DNA from: Streptomyces albicerus
Lineage (GTDB): Bacteria > Actinomycetota > Actinomycetes > Streptomycetales > Streptomycetaceae
Assembly: GCF_008905045.1 (NCBI RefSeq)
Contig: NZ_VWMY01000002.1
Coordinates: 30,771 to 94,770, forward strand
Direction of reading: 5' to 3'
Length of the DNA: 64,000 nucleotides
Shown: one piece after another, positions 1-9,827 of the stretch
Position numbering within the stretch: the first letter of the stretch is position 1
How the letters are laid out: each line of letters begins with the position of its first letter
Notes under the pieces: model-generated
What the model was told of the DNA's origin: nothing
Seen by the model: the letters and a program-made list of their open reading frames with translations, nothing else
Databases searched by the model: none
Made by a program: the position numbers and the translations under genes

Positions 1-191
1 TCGAGGTGACGCAGCAGACCTGCGACGCGGCGAACACCTTGCAGCGCTGGCAGTTGGTGCCCGCGCAGGGCGGTTATCGGCTCGTCAACGCAATCACGCA
101 GATGGCCGTACATGTCACCGGCGACGGACGGCTTGTGCAGTACCCGCCGGACCAACAGCCCCCTGCCATATGGACCTTGACCGCCAACTGA
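1..191 (+). CDS. C-terminal end of a ricin-type lectin domain protein (5' truncated by window edge)
   Basis: Only the last 63 or so codons are present; the reading frame is open to the left edge and ends at the TGA at 189-191. The residues read as the end of a beta-trefoil lectin (ricin B-like) subdomain: a short beta-rich stretch with the QxW-like element LQRWQL, then GGYRLVN and a final IWTLTAN strand. In Streptomyces such domains are usually appended to secreted glycoside hydrolases and bind sugars. The next gene, an exported fucosidase, starts 18 bp later on the same strand, so the truncated protein is probably another secreted glycan-active enzyme of the same operon. Its catalytic domain lies outside the window, so its activity is unknown. 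Confidence 0.6.
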   Translation, partial: EVTQQTCDAANTLQRWQLVPAQGGYRLVNAITQMAVHVTGDGRLVQYPPDQQPPAIWTLTAN

Positions 192-209
192 CCTGAGGAG
201 TCCACCCGC

Positions 210-1778
210 ATGGCCGTCTCCAGACGTCTCTTCGTCACGGCAGCCGCCGCTGTCGTCGCCTCGAGCGGTACGTCCCTCGCCCTCGCGGCACCCGCCTCCG
301 CGTCCTCCGCCGCCGCGTTCTCCGCCGAAGAACCGCAGTACCGGATCCCCGTCAGCCCCGACGACACCCCGGAGGAACTGGTCCGCAAGGCCTCCCAAGT
401 CCGGCCCACGGAACGGCAGATCGCCTGGCAGGCCCTAGAACGCACCGCCTTCCTGCACTTCGGCGTGAACACCTTCACCGGTCTCGAATGGGGCACCGGG
501 GATGAGGACCCCGAGGTGTTCCAGCCGGTCGGCCTCGACACCGACCAGTGGGCGCGAGCCCTGCGCGACGGCGGCTTCAAGCTCGCCATCCTCACCGTCA
601 AGCACCACGACGGCTTTGTGCTCTACCCGTCGCGCTACACCAACCACACGGTGGCGTCGAGCAGTTGGCACGACGGTCAGGGTGACGTGCTGCGCTCGTT
701 CGCCGACTCGATGCGGCGGCACGGCATCAAGGTCGGCGTCTACATCTCACCGGCCGACGAGAACCAGTACCTGCACGGCGTGTACGCGAACGGCAGCGCC
801 CGCTCCGAGCACACGATCCCGACACCGGTGGAGAACGACGACCGTACGGACAGCGGGCCGCAGTTCACGCTCCCGGCCACCGACTACGGCGCCCACATGC
901 TCAACCAGCTCTACGAAGTCCTCACCGAGTACGGGCCTGTCGACGAGGTGTGGTTCGACGGCGCCCAGGGCCACATCCCGCCGGACAAGGTCGAGAAGTA
1001 CGACTGGGACAGCTGGTACGAGCTGATCCGGACCCTCGTGCCGGACGCCACGATCGCCGTGTCCGGCCCCGACGTGCGCTGGGTCGGCAACGAGGGCGGG
1101 TTCGCCCGCGAGAACGAGTGGAGCGTCGTACCCGTCCAGGAGAAGGACAACGGGCGCATGGACTTCGCGCTCTCGTACGACGCGCCCGACATGGGGGGCC
1201 GCGACGCCCTGGTCGCCGCGCAGCCCGTGGCCGACTACCTGCAGTGGTGGCCGGCCGAGGCCGACGTGTCCATCCGGGACGGGTGGTTCTACCACGCCGA
1301 CCAACGGCCCAAGTCGGTCCAGCAGTTGACGGACATCTACTTCGGCTCGGTGGGCCGCAACGCGGTACTGCTGCTGAACGTGCCACCGGACATGGACGGT
1401 CTCCTCCCGGCCGCCGACGTCACCCGCCTGCGGGAGTTCCGCGAACGGATCGACCACGAACTGCCGGAGGACCTGGCACGCGGAGCCCGGGTGACGACCT
1501 CGCCGGGAACGATCACCGTCGACCTCGGCCGAACTCGCGAGGTGAACCGGATCCGCCTCGCCGAGGACATCCGACAGGGCCAGCAGGTGGAGGGCTTCGT
1601 GGTCGAGGCGTACTCCGGCGGCTCCTGGACAAGAGTGGCCGAGGCGGGCACGCTCGGCGCAAGCCGCATCCTGCTCCTGCCGACTCCGGTACGAGCCCAG
1701 CGCTGGCGCGTACGAGTAACGCGCTCACGCCGACCAGCTCGCCTCGCCCAGTTCGCGCTGTACCGCTCACAAACCTGA
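210..1778 (+). CDS. Alpha-L-fucosidase, GH29, Tat-exported
   Basis: Predicted to hydrolyse terminal alpha-L-fucose from glycans outside the cell. The 522-residue protein begins with a twin-arginine type signal (SRRLF, then a hydrophobic alanine-rich stretch, cleavage near residue 32). The GH29 catalytic domain follows (about 60-400): HFGVNTFTG, then LTVKHHDGF, which is characteristic of the family, then VWFDGAQG, whose Asp250 lines up with the family nucleophile. The last ~100 residues (TVDLGRTREVNRIRL...) look like a discoidin/F5-8C-type beta domain, common in GH29. The ATG at 210 is preceded by GAGGAG at 194-199. It lies upstream of the mannosidase/endoglycosidase operon and near the fucose catabolic operon, which supports fucose release as its role. 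The exact linkage (alpha-1,2/1,3/1,6) cannot be told from the sequence. Confidence 0.9.
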   Translation: MAVSRRLFVTAAAAVVASSGTSLALAAPASASSAAAFSAEEPQYRIPVSPDDTPEELVRKASQVRPTERQIAWQALERTAFLHFGVNTFTGLEWGTGDEDPEVFQPVGLDTDQWARALRDGGFKLAILTVKHHDGFVLYPSRYTNHTVASSSWHDGQGDVLRSFADSMRRHGIKVGVYISPADENQYLHGVYANGSARSEHTIPTPVENDDRTDSGPQFTLPATDYGAHMLNQLYEVLTEYGPVDEVWFDGAQGHIPPDKVEKYDWDSWYELIRTLVPDATIAVSGPDVRWVGNEGGFARENEWSVVPVQEKDNGRMDFALSYDAPDMGGRDALVAAQPVADYLQWWPAEADVSIRDGWFYHADQRPKSVQQLTDIYFGSVGRNAVLLLNVPPDMDGLLPAADVTRLREFRERIDHELPEDLARGARVTTSPGTITVDLGRTREVNRIRLAEDIRQGQQVEGFVVEAYSGGSWTRVAEAGTLGASRILLLPTPVRAQRWRVRVTRSRRPARLAQFALYRSQT

Positions 1779-1810
1779 CAACTCGCGAACCTGGTGGCGT
1801 CGGGCAGGGT

Positions 1811-1861
1811 CGCGCCCTTCAGGGGCGCGGGGAACTGCGCGCCCAGCCACAACGAACCCGC
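1811..1861 (+). repeat. Dispersed intergenic palindromic repeat, family A (copy 1)
   Basis: Contains the shared core CAGGGGCGCGGGGAACTGCG followed by a CCAGCCACAAC tail. The same core and tail recur at 1890-1937 and 45364-45414, and inverted at 31886-31940 and 49853-49909. The element lies just 3' of the fucosidase gene and can fold (CGCCC/GGGCG), so it may help end transcription. Confidence 0.8.
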
Positions 1862-1889
1862 AGCCACAACACCTCCCCGGGCCCCGGCA

Positions 1890-1937
1890 CCCTCAGGGGC
1901 GCGGGGAACTGCGCGGCCAGCCACAACAAACCCGCAG
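1890..1937 (+). repeat. Dispersed intergenic palindromic repeat, family A (copy 2)
   Basis: Second copy in the same fucosidase-LacI gap, about 78 bp after copy 1 and in the same orientation, with the core GGGGCGCGGGGAACTGCGCG and the CCAGCCACAAC tail followed by CCCGCAGA. The 235-bp gap between the convergent genes (1779-2013) holds only these two copies plus a short stretch with GTGGCCGTC / GACGGCCAC arms near 1977-2002 that can form a terminator-like hairpin. Confidence 0.8.
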
Positions 1938-2013
1938 AGACCCAACACCCCCTCCGCCCCCCTTTCCTGATGTTGGGGTGGCCGTCACAAACGACGGCCA
2001 CCCCAACCCCCGC

Positions 2014-3057
2014 TCAAGCCCCGCAGGGCCCCGTACTCTCGCGCGAGATCAACCGCGGCACCGGCACCTGCACCGTCCGCGCAGGCCCGCCGTCCACCAG
2101 CGAGGTCAGCTCCTTCGCCGCGGTCCGGCCGAACTCGACCGTGTCGCGGGACAGCGCCGACAGCCACGGCTTGACCATGCGGCACAGCGCCGAGTCCTCC
2201 CAGGCGACGACCGAGACGTCACCGGGCACCGAGAAGCCCAGCTCCGTCGCGGCGGCGACCCCGGCGACGGCCATAACGTCGTTGTCGTAGACCAGCGCGG
2301 TCGGCGGCAATCCGGCCTCCAGCACGCGGCGTGTGACGGCGGCACCCTCCGCGTCCGAGTAGTCCGTCGTCACCGAGCGCACTTCGGCGAGCCCGAGCCG
2401 TTCGGCCTCGGCCCGGAGCGTACGGATCCGTCGCTCGGTGTGCGCGAGCCCCGGCAGGCCGGCGATGTGCACGATCCGGCGGTGCCCCAGCGCGTACAGC
2501 TGGTCCACGACCGACGCCATCGCGCCCGCGTCATCGGCCCAGACGGTGGACAGGCCGGGGTGCCGCGCGTCCGGTGCCCCGCCGATGACCACGGCGGGCA
2601 GCCCCAGCTCGTCGAGCAGGTCGGGGCGCGGGTCGTCCGTCCGGGGGTCGACGACCATCACCCCGTCCACGCGGTGTTCCGCCCACCAGCGCCGGTACAC
2701 CGCGCACTCGTCGTCGACGTCCTCGACCACCTGGAAGAGCAGGCCGAGATGACGCTCCGCCAGGACTTCCTGGATGCCCGAGATGAGTTGCAGGAAGAAC
2801 GAGTCCACGCCCAGGGTGTCCGCGGGCCTGGCCACGACGAGGCCGACCGTGGCCGTGCCCTCGCCGGACAGCTGGCGCGCCGCCGTGCTGGGCCGCCAGC
2901 CCAGTTGCTCGGCGACCCGGCGCACCCGGTCGCGGGTGATCTCGGAGACCCCTGGCCGGTCGTTGAGCGCGAACGAGACCGCGCTCTCGGAGACCCCGGC
3001 GCGCTGCGCGATGTCCTTCATCGTCGGTCGGCGCGCGGGAGACCGCTTGGCTGGCAA
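2014..3057 (-). CDS. LacI-family transcriptional regulator
   Basis: A 347-residue sugar-responsive repressor. The N-terminus holds the LacI helix-turn-helix (TMKDIAQRAGVSESAVSFAL, residues 12-31), then the hinge region, then a periplasmic-binding-protein-like effector domain (about 70-335; VGLVVARP, VDGVMVVDP, ALGHRRIVHIAG). The start is a TTG at 3057 with a GGGGAG ribosome site about 6 bases upstream; an internal ATG at codon 13 would cut into the DNA-binding helix region. It is divergent from the ABC importer operon across a 223-bp gap holding a perfect 13-bp inverted repeat, so it very likely controls that operon and itself. The effector is presumably a glycan-derived sugar, which is inference. 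Confidence 0.92.
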   Translation of the reverse strand: MPAKRSPARRPTMKDIAQRAGVSESAVSFALNDRPGVSEITRDRVRRVAEQLGWRPSTAARQLSGEGTATVGLVVARPADTLGVDSFFLQLISGIQEVLAERHLGLLFQVVEDVDDECAVYRRWWAEHRVDGVMVVDPRTDDPRPDLLDELGLPAVVIGGAPDARHPGLSTVWADDAGAMASVVDQLYALGHRRIVHIAGLPGLAHTERRIRTLRAEAERLGLAEVRSVTTDYSDAEGAAVTRRVLEAGLPPTALVYDNDVMAVAGVAAATELGFSVPGDVSVVAWEDSALCRMVKPWLSALSRDTVEFGRTAAKELTSLVDGGPARTVQVPVPRLISRESTGPCGA

Positions 3058-3085
3058 CCTTGCTCCCCATTTCAGTGAAGCCCCG

Positions 3086-3127
3086 CACTAATGCGCTTGA
3101 GCTGAACCACTCTAAAGCGCATTAGTG
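3086..3127. promoter_or_regulatory. Candidate LacI-family operator: perfect inverted repeat between regulator and ABC operon
   Basis: CACTAATGCGCTT (3086-3098) and its exact reverse complement AAGCGCATTAGTG (3115-3127) flank a 16-bp spacer. Each arm has a GCGC centre flanked by partly symmetric bases, so it could be two LacI-type half-operators or two full degenerate operators. It lies 29 bp upstream of the LacI start and 153 bp upstream of the binding-protein start, placed to control both directions. Confidence 0.7.
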
Positions 3128-3280
3128 ATCGGCGGCAAGTGTCGATTCTCAGGAGTCTGACCTGCGATTATGTCCAACTAATGAATTTAGCTGGTCGGAA
3201 TCCATTGACTTCCTCACCGGGATGGATGCAAGGTCTGCCCGTCACCCCGCCCCACCCCGTCGCAAAGGAGCCCGGTCACC

Positions 3281-4573
3281 GTGCGCAAGCCTCGCAGAGC
3301 ACTCGCACTAGCCGCTGTCGTCGCCCTAGCCCTGCCGCTCAGCGCCTGCGGCTCCGGCGGTGACGACGGCGGTTCCACGGACGCCTCCGGCAAGGTCGAG
3401 GGCGACATCACCTTCCAGACCTGGAATCTGAGGGCGAACTTCAAGCCGTACTTCGAGGGCGTGATCGCCGACTTCGAGAAGAAGTACCCCGGTACGAACG
3501 TGAAGTGGGTCGACCAGCCCGCCGAGGGCTACGCCGACAAGATCAGCGCGGACGCGGCCGGCGGCACACTGCCCGACGTCGTGAACGTCTCGCCGGACCT
3601 CGTCGCCCCGCTCGCCAAGGCCGGCCTCGCGCTCGACCTCGACAAGGCCGCCGCGAAGTACAAGAAGGAGTACCTGCCGGGCGCGTGGGCGAGCCATGAG
3701 ATACCGGGCATGGAGGGCACGTACGCCTTCCCTTGGTACCTGAACACCGGCCCGCTCTTCTACAACAAGTCGCTGTTCAAGGAGGCGGGCCTGGACGCCT
3801 CGAAGCCCCCGAAGACGTACGACGAACTCTTCGCCGACGCCCTGGAGCTGGCGGAGAAGAGCGACGGCAAGGTCGCCACCCTCGCCAACGTGCCCACGAT
3901 CGAGGACTTCGGGCGCTACGGCGTCGAGCTGATGAACAAGGAGGGCACCGCGTTCGCCTTCAACGACGCCAAGGGTGTCGAACTGCTCACCAAGTACAAG
4001 GAGTTGTACGACGCGAAGGCGCTCGACTCGCAGGCGCTGACCGCGACGCCCGAGTCGTCCGGCAAGAAGTTCCTGACCGGAGCCGTCGCGATGAACCCGG
4101 GCAGCGCGCTGGACCTCGGCAACTTCAAGAAGCAGGCGCCGAACCTCTACAAGAACATCGGCATCACCGACCAGATCACCAGCACCGGCAAGGTCAACAT
4201 GTACGTCATGGGCGTGATGGTGAACGCCCAGACCAAGCGGACGCCCGCCGCGGTCGCCTTCGCGCACTACGTCACCGACGCGCAGAACCAGATGTCGTTC
4301 GCAAAGAAGGTCGCGATCTTCCCGAGCACCGCCGGTTCGCTGGACGACCCGTACTTCACCAAGGAGGACGGCACGGACGAGACCCGGGTCCGGGTCGCCG
4401 CCGCCAAGTCCCTGAAGAACGCGGTCAATTACACGCCGGTCCTGTTCAGCGAGCAGATGAAGACCGAGCTGCGCAACTCCGTCGCCAAGGCGTTGCAGGG
4501 CAAGGAGAGCCCCAAGGCGGCGCTCGACAACGCTGTCAAGGCGTGTGACCGACTGCTCCAGCAGCAGGGCTGA
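3281..4573 (+). CDS. Sugar ABC transporter substrate-binding lipoprotein
   Basis: A 430-residue extracellular solute-binding protein of the carbohydrate-uptake type 1 family. The N-terminus is a lipoprotein signal with lipobox LSAC (Cys23), so it should be anchored to the outer face of the membrane. The mature part begins after a Gly/Asp/Ser linker with ITFQTWN, followed by a typical SBP layout (DFEKKYPGTNVKWVDQ, DVVNVSPDLVAPLAKAG, YAFPWYLNTGPLFYNKSLF). GTG at 3281 has AAAGGAG 10-16 bases upstream. It heads the importer operon with two permeases immediately downstream. By context it should bind a mannose/GlcNAc-containing oligosaccharide released by the secreted GH85 and GH29 enzymes; the ligand itself is inferred. 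Confidence 0.92.
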   Translation: MRKPRRALALAAVVALALPLSACGSGGDDGGSTDASGKVEGDITFQTWNLRANFKPYFEGVIADFEKKYPGTNVKWVDQPAEGYADKISADAAGGTLPDVVNVSPDLVAPLAKAGLALDLDKAAAKYKKEYLPGAWASHEIPGMEGTYAFPWYLNTGPLFYNKSLFKEAGLDASKPPKTYDELFADALELAEKSDGKVATLANVPTIEDFGRYGVELMNKEGTAFAFNDAKGVELLTKYKELYDAKALDSQALTATPESSGKKFLTGAVAMNPGSALDLGNFKKQAPNLYKNIGITDQITSTGKVNMYVMGVMVNAQTKRTPAAVAFAHYVTDAQNQMSFAKKVAIFPSTAGSLDDPYFTKEDGTDETRVRVAAAKSLKNAVNYTPVLFSEQMKTELRNSVAKALQGKESPKAALDNAVKACDRLLQQQG

Positions 4574-4578
4574 CCGAC

Positions 4579-5492
4579 ATGGCGAGTTCCTCCGGCACTG
4601 CGCGGGTGACCGGCCCCGTCGCGCGGGTGCGGCGCCAACTGCCCACCAGTCCCTGGCTGTTCGCCGCCCCCGGGCTGCTGGTCGTGGGCGTCTTCATCCT
4701 CTATCCGTTCGTCTCCACACTGGTCAACGCCTTCACCGACCGCCGGACCCTGATCCCCGGTGAGTTCGTGGGTCTGGCCAACTTCCGGGAGCTGCTGCAC
4801 GACGAGATGTTCTGGATCGGACTGCGCAACAGCACGCTGTACGTCCTCGGGGTGGTCCCCGCGCTCGTCCTGCTCCCGTTGCTGCTCGCCCTCCTGGTCC
4901 AGAAGAACATCCCCGGCATCGCCTTCTTCCGGTCGGCGTTCTACACCCCGGTCGTCGCGTCCATCGTCGTGGTGGGCCTCATCTGGGTGTGGCTGCTCGA
5001 CGAACGCGGCCTGGTGAACTCGCTGTTGGAGGCGATCGGCGTCGGCAGGGTCGGCTTCCTCAGCGACCAGTGGCTGCTCCTGCTGAGCGCCATGGCCGTC
5101 ACGGTCTGGAAGGGCCTCGGCTACTACATGATCATTTATCTGGCCGCGCTCGCCAACGTGCCGCGCGAACTGCACGAGGCCGCGTCGGTGGACGGCGCGG
5201 GCGCGGTACGCCGCTTCTTCACGGTCACCGTGCCCGCCGTCCGCTCCACGATGGTGCTGGTCGGCGCGCTCTCCTCGGTCGCCGCGTTCAAGGTGTTCTC
5301 CGAGGTGTACCTGATGGCGGGCCCGGACGGCGGCCCCGCGGGCGAGGACACCACCCTCGTGATGCTCGTGCAGCGCACCGGCACCGGCCTGACCGGCCGT
5401 GTCGGCTACGCCTCCGCCATCTCGGTCGTCGTCTTCGTCGTCACCGTCGCGCTGATGCTGCTCGTGCTGCGCGCCGACCGGAAGGAGGACGC

Positions 5493-5496
<4 letters not shown>
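4579..5496 (+). CDS. Sugar ABC transporter permease (MalF-like)
   Basis: A 305-residue inner-membrane subunit with about six hydrophobic helices (first around SPWLFAAPGLLVVGVFILYP). The cytoplasmic EAA loop, which docks on the ATPase, is visible as HEAASVDGAGAVRRFFTVTVP. It starts 5 bp after the binding-protein stop, and its last codons overlap the next permease in a GTGA arrangement, so the three genes are translationally coupled. No ATPase gene follows; importers of this family in Streptomyces commonly share the MsiK ATPase encoded elsewhere, which probably applies here. Confidence 0.92.
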
Positions 5497-6404
<908 letters not shown>

Positions 6405-6475
6405 GAACCGAACCGCACCGCCGTCAGGGCTGAACCCACACCCCCACATACGCACCCCAGAACCAGGACTCCTGC

Positions 6476-7705
6476 ATGCCTTCTGCCGTGCGCTTCGGCG
6501 TCAACTACACCCCGAGCGAAGGGTGGTTCCACCACTGGCTGGACTTCGATCTCGACTCCGTACGCGCCGACCTCGACTCCATCGCCGCACTGGGACTGGA
6601 CCACATCCGGGTCTTCCCGATCTGGCCCTACTTCCAGCCGAACCGCTCGCTGATCCGCCCGCGTGCCGTGGAGCAGCTCGTCGACCTCGCGGACGCGGCC
6701 GCCGAGCGCGGCCTCGACGTCAACGTCGACGGTCTGCAAGGGCACTTGTCGAGTTTCGACTTCCTGCCCGCGTGGACGCAGACCTGGCACCGGCGGAATC
6801 TCTTCACCGACCCCGAGGTGGTCGAAGGGCAGGCGGAGTATCTGCGGACCCTCGCGGCGGCGCTCGCCGACCGGCCCAACTTCATCGGGATGACCGTCGG
6901 CAACGAGGTCAACCAGTTCTCCGCGGGCCCCCACCCGGACCCCGACCGGGCCACACCCGCCCAGATCGACGCCTGGCTGGAGCGGATACTCACGGCCTGC
7001 GAGAAGGGCGCGCCGGGCAAGCTGCATCTGCACGCGGAGTACGACGCGACCTGGTACCAGGACGACATGCCGTTCACGCCGGCCCAGGCCGCTCGGCGCG
7101 GCGCCGTCACCGCCGTCCACTCGTGGGTCTTCAACGGCACGGCCCAGCGGCACGGACGTACCGCGGTCGCGACCGAGCACCACGCCGCGTACCTGGTCGA
7201 GCTGAGCAAGGCCTGGGCCGACGATCCGCGTCGCCCGGTCTGGCTCCAGGAGGTCGGTGCCCCGGCACCGCTCGTCCCCGCCGAACACGCCGCCGCCTTC
7301 ACCGCGGCGACCGTCACGAACGCCCTGGACTGCACCGGCCTGTGGGGCGTCACCTGGTGGTGCTCCCACGACGTCTCCCGCGACCTCGCCGACTTCCCCG
7401 AACTCGAGTACGGGCTCGGTCTGCTGACCAACGACCGCCGCCCCAAGGACAGCGCGCGAACCCTGGCACGGATGGCCCGCGAGCACACATACGCGCCGAA
7501 GACCCGCACCACCGCGCTGGTCGTCGCCGACAGCCCCGCCACCCGTTCGCTCTGCGCGCCCGGCGGACCGGTCTTCGAGGCGTTCTTCCGGCTCACCGCC
7601 GACGGCGCCCGCCCGACCACCGTGCTGGCGTCCCGCACGGCCGATGAGGAGCACCTCGCCGCCCGCGGCATCACCGAAGTCGTCACTCCCGACCAGGTTC
7701 CGTAA
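6476..7705 (+). CDS. Clan GH-A glycoside hydrolase (GH5-like, probable beta-mannosidase)
   Basis: A 409-residue protein without a signal peptide, so cytoplasmic. The (beta/alpha)8-barrel signatures are clear: FGVNYTPSEGWFHHW near the start, LDHIRVFPIWPYF, the acid/base motif GNEVN (Glu144) and the nucleophile strand WLQEVGAP (Glu259), then GLWGVTWWCSHD. This layout fits GH5; the sequence style and the GH85/GH38 company recall GH5 subfamily 18 beta-mannosidases, which cleave the Man-beta-1,4-GlcNAc core unit of N-glycans in other actinobacteria. The subfamily call is from recognition and context, not a search. ATG at 6476 sits after CAGGACTCCTGC with only a weak ribosome site. It lies between the importer and the GH85 gene on the same strand. 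Confidence 0.8.
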   Translation: MPSAVRFGVNYTPSEGWFHHWLDFDLDSVRADLDSIAALGLDHIRVFPIWPYFQPNRSLIRPRAVEQLVDLADAAAERGLDVNVDGLQGHLSSFDFLPAWTQTWHRRNLFTDPEVVEGQAEYLRTLAAALADRPNFIGMTVGNEVNQFSAGPHPDPDRATPAQIDAWLERILTACEKGAPGKLHLHAEYDATWYQDDMPFTPAQAARRGAVTAVHSWVFNGTAQRHGRTAVATEHHAAYLVELSKAWADDPRRPVWLQEVGAPAPLVPAEHAAAFTAATVTNALDCTGLWGVTWWCSHDVSRDLADFPELEYGLGLLTNDRRPKDSARTLARMAREHTYAPKTRTTALVVADSPATRSLCAPGGPVFEAFFRLTADGARPTTVLASRTADEEHLAARGITEVVTPDQVP

Positions 7706-7740
7706 CGCCCACAAGAACTCCCACAAGGAGGCACTTGCCC

Positions 7741-9759
7741 GTGAACCCCACCAGACGCACCGTCCTGCTGGTCGCCGGCACCGGGGCCGCGGCCGCCCTG
7801 CTCCCGGCGTCCCCCGCCGCCGCCAAGCCGAAGGCCGCCGCCGCACTCCAGCCGTACGCCTCCTACTGGTACCCGGACTCGCTGCCCTCGGGCTCCCCGG
7901 ACGCGGGCATCACCTGGCGCAGCCTGAAGGCCTGGCGCGCCGCCGACGACACCGACCTGGCATTCAACGCGGCGTCGGTGCCGCTCGCCGCGCGCTTCAC
8001 GCCGACGCCGGCGAACACGACGGCACGCGCGGGCCAGGCCCGTATCCAGTCCCTGGTCTCCTTCGGCCCGACGGCGAGCAACCCGTCGCAGGGCTCGGCC
8101 ACCGCCGACTACTACGCCCTCACCCACTGGTCGTACGTCGACGAGCTGGTCTTCTGGGGCGGCTCCTCGGGCGAGGGTCTGATCCTCGCGCCCAACGCGC
8201 CGATCGTGGACGCCGCCCACCGCCACGGTGTGCCCGTCCTCGGCAACGTCTTCCTGCCGCCCGTCGCGTACGGCGGACAGCTGCAGTGGACCCGCGACCT
8301 GGTGCAGAAGGACGCGGCCGGGCGCTACCCGCTCGCCGCCCAACTCGTCGCGGTCGCCGAGGCGTACGGCTTCGACGGCTGGTTCGTCAACGCCGAGACC
8401 GGCGGCGGGAACGCCGCCCTCGCCACCGACATGCTCGGCTTCCTCACCGAGCTCAAGACGCTCGGCAAGGCGAAGGGCCAGCGCGTCACCTGGTACGACT
8501 CCATGACGGTGAACGGCTCGGTGAGCTGGCAGGGCGCGCTCAACAACCAGAACAGGGTGTTCTTCCAGGCCGCCGACTCCATGTTCGTCGACTTCCGCTG
8601 GTCGTCGAGCAGTCTCGCCTCCTCGGGGCAGACAGCCCAGCAACTCGGCCGCAGCCGCTACGAGTTGTGGGCGGGCGTCGACGTGGAGTCCAACGGCTGG
8701 AACTCCTCCGTGAACTGGAACGCCATGGTGCCGAGCAGTTCGGCGCACGTCGTCTCGGTGGGCTTCTACCGGCCCGAGTGGACCCGCAACCACCTGCCCG
8801 CCGGGCGCACCCCGGGCGACTTCCACGCCGCCGACGACCGGTTCTGGACCGGACGTTCGCTCGATCCGGCCCGACCCGACTCCGGCGACACCTGGCGCGC
8901 ACCCGCCGTCTCCGTCGCCGACCGCTCGACGGTCTCCGGAGTTCCGTTCGCGAGCGTGTTCAACACCGGGCACGGACTGCGCTGGTACGAAGACGGAAAG
9001 GTCACCTCGACCGCCGCCTGGAACCACCTCGGCCTCCAGGACCGGCTGCCGTCCCGGCGCTGGGTCGTGCGGACCACCGGCCAACGCCCGTCCGTCACCT
9101 TCGACTTCGCGGACGCGTGGCGCGGCGGAAGCAGCGTCCTGGTCGACGGGGCCCTCGATGCGCCCGCCACGGTGGACCTGTACGCGACCAGGCTTCCGCT
9201 CACCGAGGACACGGTCGTCGAACTGACCCATCGTGTCGACTCGGGGGACGTGACCGTCGAGCTGGCCGTCGCCACCGCCGAACCGGCGGGTCCGGGGCAG
9301 CCGTACGCGTACACGTATTTCCCGGTCACGGCGGGCGGCAGCTGGGGAACCTCGACCGTACGGCTGACCGGGCTTCCGGAGGGCGGCACGGTGCACGGTC
9401 TCGGTGTCCGGCTCACCGGGGCCGGTGGTGCCGTGAAGTGGCGGCTCGGCGGTATCGCCGTACGCGACGGGGCCGCCCAGAGCCCGGCCGCCCCGGTCGA
9501 CCTGCGTGTGACCGGTGCCTCGGGAGGCGATCTGCGCTTCGCGTGGCGTGCTCCTTCCGGCGGCGACGTACGCCAGTACACGCTGCACCGGGTCCTGCCG
9601 GACGGCACCCGGCGCTTCCTCGGAGGAACCGCCCAGCGGGCCTTCTTCGTTGGAGGACTGACGCCCGAAGGAGGCGAGCAGACGGCGCGGTTCGAACTCC
9701 GGGCCGTGGGGGAGCTTTACACCGCGTCGGACCCCGCGACCGTCACCCACACCTGGTGA
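7741..9759 (+). CDS. Endo-beta-N-acetylglucosaminidase, GH85, exported
   Basis: Predicted to cut the chitobiose core (GlcNAc-beta-1,4-GlcNAc) of N-linked glycans, releasing the oligosaccharide from glycoproteins. The N-terminus carries a Tat-like signal (TRRTVLLVAG, then an Ala-rich core, cleavage near ASPAAA). The GH85 domain (about 40-400) includes YPDSLP, VFWGGSSGEGLI and the catalytic motif GFDGWFVNAETG: Asn217 and Glu219 match the family's substrate-assisted Asn/Glu pair. A beta-sandwich region follows, and a fibronectin-III-like module (VDLRVTGASGGDLRFAWRAP...) ends the protein. The GTG at 7741 is preferred over the TTG at 7735 because the AAGGAGG site (7725-7731) is 9 bases from GTG but only 3 from TTG. 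This gene gives the locus its N-glycan specificity. Confidence 0.93.
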   Translation: MNPTRRTVLLVAGTGAAAALLPASPAAAKPKAAAALQPYASYWYPDSLPSGSPDAGITWRSLKAWRAADDTDLAFNAASVPLAARFTPTPANTTARAGQARIQSLVSFGPTASNPSQGSATADYYALTHWSYVDELVFWGGSSGEGLILAPNAPIVDAAHRHGVPVLGNVFLPPVAYGGQLQWTRDLVQKDAAGRYPLAAQLVAVAEAYGFDGWFVNAETGGGNAALATDMLGFLTELKTLGKAKGQRVTWYDSMTVNGSVSWQGALNNQNRVFFQAADSMFVDFRWSSSSLASSGQTAQQLGRSRYELWAGVDVESNGWNSSVNWNAMVPSSSAHVVSVGFYRPEWTRNHLPAGRTPGDFHAADDRFWTGRSLDPARPDSGDTWRAPAVSVADRSTVSGVPFASVFNTGHGLRWYEDGKVTSTAAWNHLGLQDRLPSRRWVVRTTGQRPSVTFDFADAWRGGSSVLVDGALDAPATVDLYATRLPLTEDTVVELTHRVDSGDVTVELAVATAEPAGPGQPYAYTYFPVTAGGSWGTSTVRLTGLPEGGTVHGLGVRLTGAGGAVKWRLGGIAVRDGAAQSPAAPVDLRVTGASGGDLRFAWRAPSGGDVRQYTLHRVLPDGTRRFLGGTAQRAFFVGGLTPEGGEQTARFELRAVGELYTASDPATVTHTW

Positions 9760-9827
9760 CCGCCGCACCCCGGGTGACCACGGGCACCCAGCAATAACCC
9801 GCACAACGGAGTTACGGAGCACCCCGC

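Noticed and set aside
6628..9822. A 1064-codon open frame on the minus strand across the GH5-like and GH85 genes
   Set aside because: It is antisense to two well-supported enzymes with catalytic motifs; its residues show no domain and reflect the high GC at third positions. The same reasoning removes the minus-strand frames at 9717-12662, 14782-16407 and 47082-49055.
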